Positions 9,079 to 16,037 of a stretch of DNA of 64,000 nucleotides are shown here, one piece after another; the stretch's first letter is position 1; the number at the start of each line of letters is the position of its first letter. The DNA is from Isoalcanivorax pacificus W11-5 (GTDB taxonomy: Bacteria; Pseudomonadota; Gammaproteobacteria; Pseudomonadales; Alcanivoracaceae). Location: positions 3,798,994 to 3,862,993 of the forward strand of contig NZ_CP004387.1 of NCBI RefSeq assembly GCF_000299335.2. Direction: 5' to 3'. A program made the position numbers and the translations under genes. The notes beneath the pieces were generated by a model, which was not told where the DNA came from, did not search any database, and saw only the letters and a program-made list of their open reading frames with translations.

Positions 9079-9342
9079 TTACTCGTAGTGGCTCCAGAGC
9101 CTGAGGACTTTCACCACTTGCTCGCCCTCTAGCACTTGGTAGACCAGACGATGCTGAATATTGATACGGCGAGAATAGGCCCCCGCAAGATCACCAATGA
9201 GCTTCTCAAACGGAGGCGGCTTGCGATATGGATCTTCCGCTATCAACGCCAAAAGTGCCTGAGCTTTTGGTTTAAGGCCGCTGGAAGCCAACTTCTTTGC
9301 ATCTTTCTGGGTTTGCGTGGTGTAAACCAACTTCCATGTCAC
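9079..9342 (-). CDS. yoeB: Txe/YoeB family toxin
   Basis: An 87-residue RelE-superfamily mRNA interferase. It ends in the family's HY pair (SHYE) and carries YSRRINIQHRLVYQV, matching the catalytic arginine and core strand of YoeB. Members cleave mRNA on the ribosome when unbound by antitoxin. The gene overlaps the antitoxin gene upstream by 4 bases, the normal antitoxin-first order. A toxin-antitoxin pair in an accessory island often stabilises the DNA that carries it. Confidence 0.9.
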   Translation of the reverse strand: MTWKLVYTTQTQKDAKKLASSGLKPKAQALLALIAEDPYRKPPPFEKLIGDLAGAYSRRINIQHRLVYQVLEGEQVVKVLRLWSHYE

Positions 9343-9581
9343 CAGCCCAGCTCCTCATCACATTCATCCACGGGGGTATCCATCCCCTCACGAATAGACT
9401 CCCGCATACCTGGAACGGAGAGCAGGTAAAGTGTCTCCTGAATTGCAGACCAGTCTTCCTCGGAAACCAGAACGGCTTTGTTTCGCTTACCCATGATGAC
9501 GATTGGTTGGTGAGACTCGGCGGCCTCGTCAATCAACCGATAAAGGTTGCTGCGCGCCTCAGTTGCTGTGATGCCGGTCAT
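9339..9581 (-). CDS. yefM: YefM/Phd family antitoxin
   Basis: An 80-residue antitoxin. It has an N-terminal Phd/YefM DNA-binding fold (TATEARSNLYRLIDEAAESHQPIVIMGKRNKAVLVSEEDW) and an acidic C-terminal tail (DTPVDECDEELGW) that would wrap and neutralise YoeB. It overlaps the toxin start by 4 bases. The YefM-YoeB complex is expected to repress this promoter. An inverted repeat covers the ribosome-binding site just upstream. Confidence 0.92.
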   Translation of the reverse strand: MTGITATEARSNLYRLIDEAAESHQPIVIMGKRNKAVLVSEEDWSAIQETLYLLSVPGMRESIREGMDTPVDECDEELGW

Positions 9582-9582
9582 G

Positions 9583-9599
9583 ACACACCTCTTGTGTGT
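9583..9599 (-). promoter_or_regulatory. inverted repeat over the yefM ribosome-binding site
   Basis: ACACAC-5-GTGTGT lies immediately before the yefM start. Read on the minus strand, the five-base loop (AAGAG) is the core of the Shine-Dalgarno sequence. It may be a DNA operator for the YefM-YoeB complex, or an mRNA hairpin that partly hides the ribosome-binding site. Position supports a regulatory role; which one is inference. Confidence 0.45.
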
Positions 9600-9966
9600 T
9601 CAAATTTTCACCAAGTGTACGCCTCCAGGTACGTACGTCAAGGCGAACGTTTGTATGGCCACACGTTAGACGCCAGCTCTGCGGGGTATGAGCCAGTGAA
9701 CCAATCCGGGACACGCATATATTTATAATTTCAGGCGCCATCAAAATCACATCACCGCGATATCTAGCTAAGCCGACTATTCATGCGTGTCCCGGAATTC
9801 CGTTGTCTAACCTTACGGGCAGCGGCCCATGACTCGGAGCTTCAGCGAGGCGCTACCCTCCTACTGAATAGCGGACTTGCACCGCTTGATTTACCGCCAG
9901 CTTTGCCCGGCGCTCTGCATGTCCTGTGTTTTATCATGCATTCTCTGGTTATTCGTATTGAGATAC
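9600..9966. repeat. intergenic region with 14-bp inverted repeat and paired heptamers
   Basis: No gene is seen between the antitoxin and the DUF4209 gene. The region holds a perfect 14-bp inverted repeat, TCCGGGACACGCAT (9705-9718) and ATGCGTGTCCCGGA (9783-9796), 64 bases apart. Outside it lie GTTAGAC (9665-9671) and its complement GTCTAAC (9805-9811). The arrangement looks like the border of a small inserted unit; its type is unknown. A palindromic GTACGTAC lies near 9630, just upstream of yefM. Confidence 0.5.
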
Positions 9967-11805
9967 TTATTGCCTATTAGGGCTTCCAATCATAATTGAG
10001 CGCATCACTAGCCTAAGAACCATCCACCATGCGTAGACAGACTGTATTGATAGTGAACTATCATCATCCAGCAGCCCATGAGCCACCTCATTTCGCAAAT
10101 TAAATCCGAGAGAATCTGTAAAAACACTTTTCATCTCAAAGACTAAATCTTTACCGTATAAATTAAGCGCTTCTGGCAACTCCATCAGGGAGCTCAAACC
10201 ATTCTCATTTTCTATTCCTTCCTTATCAATATTGCTTGTATGAGCCCCAATTCCCTTTAATTGTGATCGAACAATATGCTCGACCTGCGGACAAAGCAAG
10301 TGAATAGCAAGACCGAATTCGTACTCAAAACCAAGCCATAGCGCGTGCCCCAACATACTCTCTCGACCTTGAGGAACTATGGGTGAGTAATGGCAAGCAG
10401 CAACCATAATCTCTTTTGTGAATCTATGCTCCATAAGTAATTGCCTCAACGCCGGCATTATCTGACCTTCAACAACAATCTGAATTTCAATAGAAAATTG
10501 TTGCTGAACTTGCCTATGGAGCGCGGCTTGGTTGGCAGGATCATCTTCACCCGCCCTCAAATTCATTGCCGGAGTTTTTGCGATAACACGCCCGTCGCTA
10601 CTCATGTGACTAGAGCCAAACAAGCTGCTAAGAAAGCTTTTCTTCAAAATTTCTTTCGCGCTTTCGCTATGCTTTTCGTATTCTGGCCCACCAAATAGAC
10701 CCGTGAAATACATTAGCGCCTCTTCGGCACTCTGTTTTCCAGAGACGTGCTCAATGGATTGCTCTACCATGTCTGAGATGTCAATTCCCGGTGTGCTTAC
10801 AAACCCCATTTCTTCTAAGGACGCTTTCCCTGAAACCGCTATTTTGTCTCGAATTACTCTAATTCTCTCTTCGACGCCATACACCTCTCGGTGTTTAGTG
10901 GGAATTTTTCGATAGGATTGTATTGCGTTTTCATAGAAGGAGTTCGCAACCATATTACTCCCGCTAGATCGAGAGTCGGCCTCCAGCTCGAAACACTGCG
11001 CTATCGCTACAAGCGACTCCAGCCATCCATTGTCATCAGAGCACTGCCTATACTTCTTAGCAGCCAACTCAAAGTACGATCTGGCAGCATGAAAATCACC
11101 ATTTTTCTTTAGGTCACTGGCCTTCTCACCGAGCGATGACGCTATATCTTCTTTAAAATCATTATCAATTTTAAGCTTATCCAATAGGTCCGCTAACCAC
11201 AGCGACATGAACTTGGTTCTAGGACACTCAGAACAGAAGGCTGAGAACAGTCTGGCCTTGATTTTCTCCAAACGATCAAAATCTCTGGTCTGCAGACACA
11301 GCCGCGCTGCACGCTCCCAGCAATCGTTTAAACCACGAAGCCATGCTTCATCATCAATCGGCTGGGAAATGTAAGAATCTATTGCTATTTTTGCATGTTC
11401 TGGATTCTTAGGTTTTCTTAACAACCACAGCAAATCAGCGAGCCTTGCTTTCAGTAAAGGCTCGCTGATCTCATTGACAATATCCTCAAAGAATATTAAC
11501 TCTTCTTCGGCAAAGTCATCAGGCAGCGCAGAGCGCCGCCCCGCCCGAAAGTCTTGAAAGTAGGCTTTGAATGGTTCATTGATACTGCTTGCCTCTAGCA
11601 TCATTGAGGCAGATTGGGCCAAGAGATCAAGAGCTCTGGAGTGCACCGCCCTCCCCCGCTCTAACATTTCTTTCGAATGCTTTTGTAGACAACTCATAAT
11701 CGAAGAGTAACCGTAACGGTCATCTAAAGGGACGTCGTAGCTCCAATTGCATTCTGTAAGTATATCTCGATTTAACTCTGACGAATTTTCCATATTCTTC
11801 TTCAC
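9967..11805 (-). CDS. DUF4209 domain-containing protein (HEPN-like RNEVAHG motif)
   Basis: A 612-residue cytoplasmic protein. The N-terminal 300 residues are helical with TPR-like wording (DFHAARSYFELAAKKYRQC). The C-terminal domain carries FNLRNEVAHGLLDDD, the RNxxxHG signature that defines DUF4209. The R-x4-H spacing is the same as in HEPN ribonucleases. The family is poorly characterised. AT-rich codon use and neighbours (toxin-antitoxin pair, glycosylase-like gene) suggest a horizontally acquired defence or stress function, which is inference. The start is the ATG at 11805; a second Met at residue 5 is possible. Confidence 0.75.
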   Translation of the reverse strand: MKKNMENSSELNRDILTECNWSYDVPLDDRYGYSSIMSCLQKHSKEMLERGRAVHSRALDLLAQSASMMLEASSINEPFKAYFQDFRAGRRSALPDDFAEEELIFFEDIVNEISEPLLKARLADLLWLLRKPKNPEHAKIAIDSYISQPIDDEAWLRGLNDCWERAARLCLQTRDFDRLEKIKARLFSAFCSECPRTKFMSLWLADLLDKLKIDNDFKEDIASSLGEKASDLKKNGDFHAARSYFELAAKKYRQCSDDNGWLESLVAIAQCFELEADSRSSGSNMVANSFYENAIQSYRKIPTKHREVYGVEERIRVIRDKIAVSGKASLEEMGFVSTPGIDISDMVEQSIEHVSGKQSAEEALMYFTGLFGGPEYEKHSESAKEILKKSFLSSLFGSSHMSSDGRVIAKTPAMNLRAGEDDPANQAALHRQVQQQFSIEIQIVVEGQIMPALRQLLMEHRFTKEIMVAACHYSPIVPQGRESMLGHALWLGFEYEFGLAIHLLCPQVEHIVRSQLKGIGAHTSNIDKEGIENENGLSSLMELPEALNLYGKDLVFEMKSVFTDSLGFNLRNEVAHGLLDDDSSLSIQSVYAWWMVLRLVMRSIMIGSPNRQ

Positions 11806-11985
11806 GCTTGAAGTCAGCTATTCATCCCTAGCACAAGATACTTTTTCTTTCCCTGAATTTCTACTCGCACAGACACGAATTTTGCAATACTCATTTTTCT
11901 GTCACCTACCAACAGCATCATCACATTGGTATTTTTTTCTTTATCATGAATTCATTAAGGCGCCATACTTTTCATCCCTGGCGCA

Positions 11986-12684
11986 TCAATCTATTTTCGC
12001 TATTCTTGAATAATCATTTGCCATCCTGCTCCAATCATCTTCAACCCGATTAATACCCCCCTTATTTCGGTTGTTTTGACCCAACCTGCCAGTGTGAGCT
12101 TGAAGCCATACCGATGTATCGCCAATCGCAAACGGAGACTCGATACCTTTAGCCACTGAAGACACTCTAGTTATTTCTTTATCTGGATATAGCGCTCCAA
12201 CAGCAGAACGCAGGGCATTAAAAGTAGCCAACCCGAAGCAAATGACGATTCTGGGACCAACTATCTCAATCTGCGGCAGAGCATACTCGATGGCGGCACG
12301 CATCATATCCTTTCTGGGTATTTTCCCATTCATTGGCCCTCTCTTGATAAACGGAAAGAGATTGGTTCCATAGGCCTGGTGCATCGGCAGTTCGAAATGC
12401 CGCTGTAGAAGACACTTCAGATTCACATTGGTGAATTTTGACAGGGTATGGCCATATTCTACGGAATCCCGGCATATCGGCCCATTCAAGGCATCCTCAG
12501 AGCTCCAGTCCTGCAGCATCAAGAAGACATCTGCATCCAGGTTTCCTGCACTTTTCGTATACGGGGAAACATGATCACATTCATAGATTCCGTCATGAAA
12601 GCTGGAAATTGGCAGATAGTTATCCCAACAACCAGATTTTCTCTTTTGAGCGAGACGGTAAAGCGCTTCTTTCTTATCAACCAT
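11986..12684 (-). CDS. uracil-DNA glycosylase-like protein
   Basis: A 232-residue protein starting at the ATG at 12684, chosen because GGGGGA precedes it (the frame stays open to 12747). The order resembles the UDG superfamily fold: a D/W-rich N-terminal loop (LMLQDWSSED), TNLFPFIKRG, a helix leading to GPRIVICFGLATFNAL, and a C-terminal HTGRLGQNNRN in the place of the His-containing loop. It lacks an obvious iron-sulfur cysteine set. Divergent UDG-like proteins occur on islands and in phage-defence loci. The exact base specificity is unknown. Confidence 0.6.
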   Translation of the reverse strand: MVDKKEALYRLAQKRKSGCWDNYLPISSFHDGIYECDHVSPYTKSAGNLDADVFLMLQDWSSEDALNGPICRDSVEYGHTLSKFTNVNLKCLLQRHFELPMHQAYGTNLFPFIKRGPMNGKIPRKDMMRAAIEYALPQIEIVGPRIVICFGLATFNALRSAVGALYPDKEITRVSSVAKGIESPFAIGDTSVWLQAHTGRLGQNNRNKGGINRVEDDWSRMANDYSRIAKID

Positions 12685-12894
12685 GATTCCCCCAACAGTG
12701 CGCAACACATCACGATAACCTGCAAGCCCGACAAATACTGTCGGCATGGCATCGGCGCGATGATGATATTAAGCGTACTATCGGAGAATGACACTGTCAG
12801 GGCAACGGTAAGCCTGGAAGCTATCCGGGCCTCTTACGGAGGATGTCTGCACCCGGCATAAGGCAGCCAAGACGTCTGCTTCTGCGGAAAAGAG

Positions 12895-12917
12895 GAGGGG
12901 GCCACCTATGCCCCCTC
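12895..12917 (-). terminator. rho-independent terminator of the PF10118 hydrolase gene
   Basis: An 8-bp GC-rich stem (GAGGGGGC with GCCCCCTC) lies just beyond the hydrolase stop. On the minus strand it is followed by CTCTTTT, a short, imperfect U-tract. Confidence 0.6.
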
Positions 12918-12925
12918 AACGATTA

Positions 12926-13858
12926 TCAGTGAATCACACCCCCAGCCCTTGCCGCCGGCGACCGCGCAATATACGCCAACGCCTGCTGCGTATCCCCTTC
13001 CGTAATCGGATGAAACTTCGGCGACGCCCACCGCACCGTCCGGTCCAGCAGGAAGGTGAACGTCGGCACCGTATCCGAACGCTTACCAATGCGCTGCAGC
13101 TCCCACAACATCCGCAACACGGTCTTGCGCGCCATTTTCTGGCTCTGCGGGTCCGGGTCCTGGCGGGCCAGACTACGGCCGCTTTCGGTGACGATATACA
13201 GGAACAACGGGAACACGATGGCCATCAGGGCCTGGCGGCTGATGTAGAAGCCAAGTTGGGTGCGGCACAGGTGTTCGAACAGGTCATACGCCACGGTGCG
13301 GTGCTCCACTTCTTCCGCCAGATGCCAGCGGAACAGGTCGGCCACCACCGGGTCTGCGCTGTCCCAGCCCTTGCTGTTCATACACCAGTCGCCCAGCAGG
13401 CCGGTGAAGTGTTCGATGGCGGCGATCAGGCCAACGCGGGCCACCAGCCAGGTTTTTTCCAGGCTGCGACGTTGCAACCACGGCTGGCCGAATGGCGCTT
13501 CACCGAGGAATTGAACGAACAGCCAGTCGGCACGTTCACGCACGGCATCCGTATCCAGGCCATGTTCCTGAAGCCATTTCTCACCCTTGCGATGCGCCAT
13601 GGCGTGGCTGGCTTCCTGGCGGATGAAGCCTTCCACTTCTTCGCGCAGCGTGTCGTCGGTGACAAACGGCAGAGCCTTGTTGTAGACGCGACAGAACCAT
13701 AATTCCCCGGCGGGCAATACAAGATTAATGCCGTTGATCAGATGACTGGCGACCGGGTCACCCGGTATCCAGTGCAGGGGCGAGTTGGAAAGATCGAATT
13801 CCACGCGCCGTGCTTTGAGTGGATTTTTTTGTTGTGCGTACTTTTCCTGATATTTCAT
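12926..13858 (-). CDS. metal-dependent hydrolase (PF10118 family)
   Basis: A 310-residue helical protein of the predicted metal-dependent hydrolase family PF10118. Candidate di-metal ligands fall in a ferritin-like pattern: Glu76, QEASHAMAH (82-88), IEH (149-150) and HLAEEVEHR (179-187). The true reaction of the family is not established; it is abundant in hydrocarbon-degrading marine bacteria. The start codon overlaps the stop of the upstream alpha/beta hydrolase (ATGA), so they form a translationally coupled pair. Confidence 0.85.
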   Translation of the reverse strand: MKYQEKYAQQKNPLKARRVEFDLSNSPLHWIPGDPVASHLINGINLVLPAGELWFCRVYNKALPFVTDDTLREEVEGFIRQEASHAMAHRKGEKWLQEHGLDTDAVRERADWLFVQFLGEAPFGQPWLQRRSLEKTWLVARVGLIAAIEHFTGLLGDWCMNSKGWDSADPVVADLFRWHLAEEVEHRTVAYDLFEHLCRTQLGFYISRQALMAIVFPLFLYIVTESGRSLARQDPDPQSQKMARKTVLRMLWELQRIGKRSDTVPTFTFLLDRTVRWASPKFHPITEGDTQQALAYIARSPAARAGGVIH

Positions 13859-14811
13859 GACGCGAAGGCCTGTCTGTCGGTGTTGTTATTGCCGTGAACG
13901 CGCAGTGCCGCCAGCGTGCTGGCGTGATCACTGCGCTCTACGGCGGCCACAAATTCGTCGATGGCGCCGGCCACTTTGTCGGTGTGGCTCAGCGGCACCC
14001 AGTGGGTGGCATCCATGTCGCGGCGGAACAGTTCCGGCACCCACTCATGCAGGTCGTCGAACAGCATGGTGCCCACGTAGTTATCGCGGGTGGGCACGAT
14101 CAGTTGCACCGGGCAGGCCGCAGGGCGCGCTTCCGGGCGCGTCAGTTTGTTGATGAAGTTGGCGCGGTACAGCCACACGCCTTTTTCGCCGTCACGGGTT
14201 TGTGTCGGGTTCGGCTCGGCTTCGTGCACGCCTTCGCGTTTTGCCAGGTACAGGGGCCAGAAGCGGCCGGCCACGGCACGCCACAGCAGTTCCGGCGCGA
14301 ACGGCGCCTGGAAGAACCAGATGTACCAGGAGCTGACGGTTTGCTTGAGCACCTGGCGCTGGTGCGCGAAGGAGCGGCTCAGGATACGTTTGCGCATCCA
14401 GTAGCCCATGTGATCCAGGCACGGGCCGGAAATGGTCGTGTAGGAGAGGATGCGGGATTTCAGCGGCTCGGTGGTGACGGATTCCCAGCTCTGGATCGAG
14501 CCCCAGTCGTGCGCGGCCAGATGGAAGGCTTTGCCGGGGATCAGGGCGTCCACCACGGCCTGCAGGTCCGCCGACAGCAGCGGCATACGATAGTTGTCGC
14601 GGCCCACCGGCGCGTCGGATTCGCCGGCGCCGCGCACGTCGTAGGCGATGACGAAATAACGTGCAGCGAGGCGTTCGGCCACGGCGGCCCACACGCGATG
14701 GTTGTCCGGGTAGCCGTGCACCAGCACCAGCGCCGGGTGGCGGCGGTCGCCCCAGGTGTATACCTGCAGGCTGATGTCTCCGGATTGCACGCGGTAGCGT
14801 TGAGGGGTCAT
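13855..14811 (-). CDS. alpha/beta hydrolase, epoxide hydrolase-like
   Basis: A 318-residue alpha/beta hydrolase from the ATG at 14811; a longer open frame upstream lacks coding character. It has the oxyanion motif HGYPD (32-36) and a nucleophile elbow AHDWGS with Asp102 in place of serine. An Asp nucleophile is characteristic of epoxide hydrolases and haloalkane dehalogenases, so hydrolysis of an epoxide or carbon-halogen bond is more likely than ester cleavage. A C-terminal His (DATHWVPL) completes the triad. It overlaps the PF10118 gene by 4 bases. Confidence 0.85.
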   Translation of the reverse strand: MTPQRYRVQSGDISLQVYTWGDRRHPALVLVHGYPDNHRVWAAVAERLAARYFVIAYDVRGAGESDAPVGRDNYRMPLLSADLQAVVDALIPGKAFHLAAHDWGSIQSWESVTTEPLKSRILSYTTISGPCLDHMGYWMRKRILSRSFAHQRQVLKQTVSSWYIWFFQAPFAPELLWRAVAGRFWPLYLAKREGVHEAEPNPTQTRDGEKGVWLYRANFINKLTRPEARPAACPVQLIVPTRDNYVGTMLFDDLHEWVPELFRRDMDATHWVPLSHTDKVAGAIDEFVAAVERSDHASTLAALRVHGNNNTDRQAFAS

Positions 14812-15062
14812 CGGTGTGTCCTGTTTGCGGCGATCAGCGTCGCGTTGTGAAAGGCTGCCCGGCACGTGAAGGCGGGCCGCCATTGAATTACAGTCAAAAC
14901 CGCGCCATTGATCAATGTAAATATTGGCAGCATGATATTGTCGCCACGGCCAATTGCTGCCGTCCCAGTCATTGCAGGCCAATTGAGTGCACAAGCGTCC
15001 CATTTTCGCCATACGGCGGGCCGGCTCGCTATGCTGCGGGCTTTCCAAAGGAGGGAACCCGT

Positions 15063-15770
15063 ATGTCCAGGCACCTGTTACTACCCGCTCTGCTGTTGAT
15101 GTTGAGCCTCACCGCCGCCGCCAATGACGGCTGGGAGTCCATTCGGCAGGCGGATGCGCGGGGCGAGGTGAGCACCTGGGTCCGCCCGGTGGAAGGCAAT
15201 CCGATCAAGGCGTTCCGGGGTCAGGTAGAAGTGCCTTACCCGATGCTGACGGCGCTGGCGGTGCTCAGTGATATTCCGAATTTCCCGGCCTGGGTGTTTC
15301 AGTGCCATGCGGCGGAAATGCGCGAGGCCTGGGGCAAGGAACATGCGCGCATCATGATCAAGGGCATCTGGCCGGTGTCGGACCGCGATGTAATCGTGCA
15401 CAGCCGGCTGGAGCAGGACCCGGCAACACTCGCCATCACCGTCTACTCCAGGGCCACCGACCAGGTGCTGCCGCCGCAGGACGGGTATGTGCGCCTGCCT
15501 GCGCTGGACAATATCTTCCGTCTTGAGCCGTTGCCGGATGGCTGGACGCGGATCACCTTCCAGACGTTTGTCGATCCCGGTGGATCCATCCCGGCCTGGC
15601 TGGCGAATTTTGTTTCCACTCGCGCGCCGCTGACTACATTGCGCGGCATGAAGGAACAGATGGAGAACGAGAAATATCACATCAGTTCGGTGGAAGAGTT
15701 GCCGTTTATGTTGCCGGATGCGGGAGAGATGCGTCTGCCTGAACAACCACCAGTGACGTCACAACGCTGA
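15063..15770 (+). CDS. secreted START domain-containing protein
   Basis: A 235-residue protein from the ATG at 15063, with AAAGGAGG upstream. A Sec signal peptide (MSRHLLLPALLLMLSLTAAA, cleavage near residue 20-22) leads into a START/SRPBCC lipid-binding fold (RQADARGEVSTWVRPVEGNP, IKGIWPVSDRDVIVHSR, TRITFQTFVDPGG). Such proteins bind a hydrophobic ligand in a deep cavity, here presumably in the periplasm. It is a single gene, divergent from the hydrolase pair. It ends at a terminator that now contains a mobile element. Confidence 0.85.
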   Translation: MSRHLLLPALLLMLSLTAAANDGWESIRQADARGEVSTWVRPVEGNPIKAFRGQVEVPYPMLTALAVLSDIPNFPAWVFQCHAAEMREAWGKEHARIMIKGIWPVSDRDVIVHSRLEQDPATLAITVYSRATDQVLPPQDGYVRLPALDNIFRLEPLPDGWTRITFQTFVDPGGSIPAWLANFVSTRAPLTTLRGMKEQMENEKYHISSVEELPFMLPDAGEMRLPEQPPVTSQR

Positions 15771-15779
15771 ATAAAAAAA

Positions 15780-15799
15780 TGGGCGCCTTTCGGCGCCCA
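15780..15799. terminator. bidirectional terminator, left copy
   Basis: TGGGCGCCTTTCGGCGCCCA, preceded by a run of A. With the right copy it forms the original convergent terminator between the START gene and amtB, now split by the 191-bp element. The two copies are identical over 20 bp, so the whole hairpin is the target duplication. Confidence 0.85.
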
Positions 15800-15990
15800 T
15801 CAGACTGAGGACAAACCCCTGTTTTTATGAATCACCTCTTCGAGGCGATATAAAAGTGGGTGGTCGCATTCCAGGTTGCAGCCCTATGGCTATGCAAGTG
15901 GAGGCTATCACCAGAAAAACAGCGACTCTTTGCCCTGGGTGGATAATTTTTTAGTAGAAGAATGGCTGCCGAGGTTTGTCAGCAGCCTGA
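15800..15990. mobile_element. 191-bp MITE with IS1182-like ends, copy 1
   Basis: A non-autonomous element bounded by TCAGACTGAGGACAAACC on the left and, in inverse complement, TCAGGCTGCTGACAAACC on the right. These resemble the ends of the IS1182-family element at 26561 (TCAGATCGCTGACAAACCCC). The body matches copy 2 (33338-33528) base for base as far as I can read. It encodes no full protein. It is flanked by 20-bp direct repeats that are complete terminator hairpins. It was probably moved in trans by an IS1182-type transposase. Confidence 0.85.
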
Positions 15991-16010
15991 TGGGCGCCTT
16001 TCGGCGCCCA
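15991..16010. terminator. bidirectional terminator, right copy
   Basis: Exact repeat of the hairpin at 15780-15799, followed by TTTT. It serves amtB transcripts arriving on the minus strand, or plus-strand readthrough of the element. Confidence 0.85.
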
Positions 16011-16037
16011 TTTTAGTCAAGCCAGTAACTGCATGGC

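Noticed and set aside
9665-9811. Complete integron attC site
   Set aside because: The heptamers are in the wrong order for one attC and I see no partner site or integrase; kept only as a weak observation.
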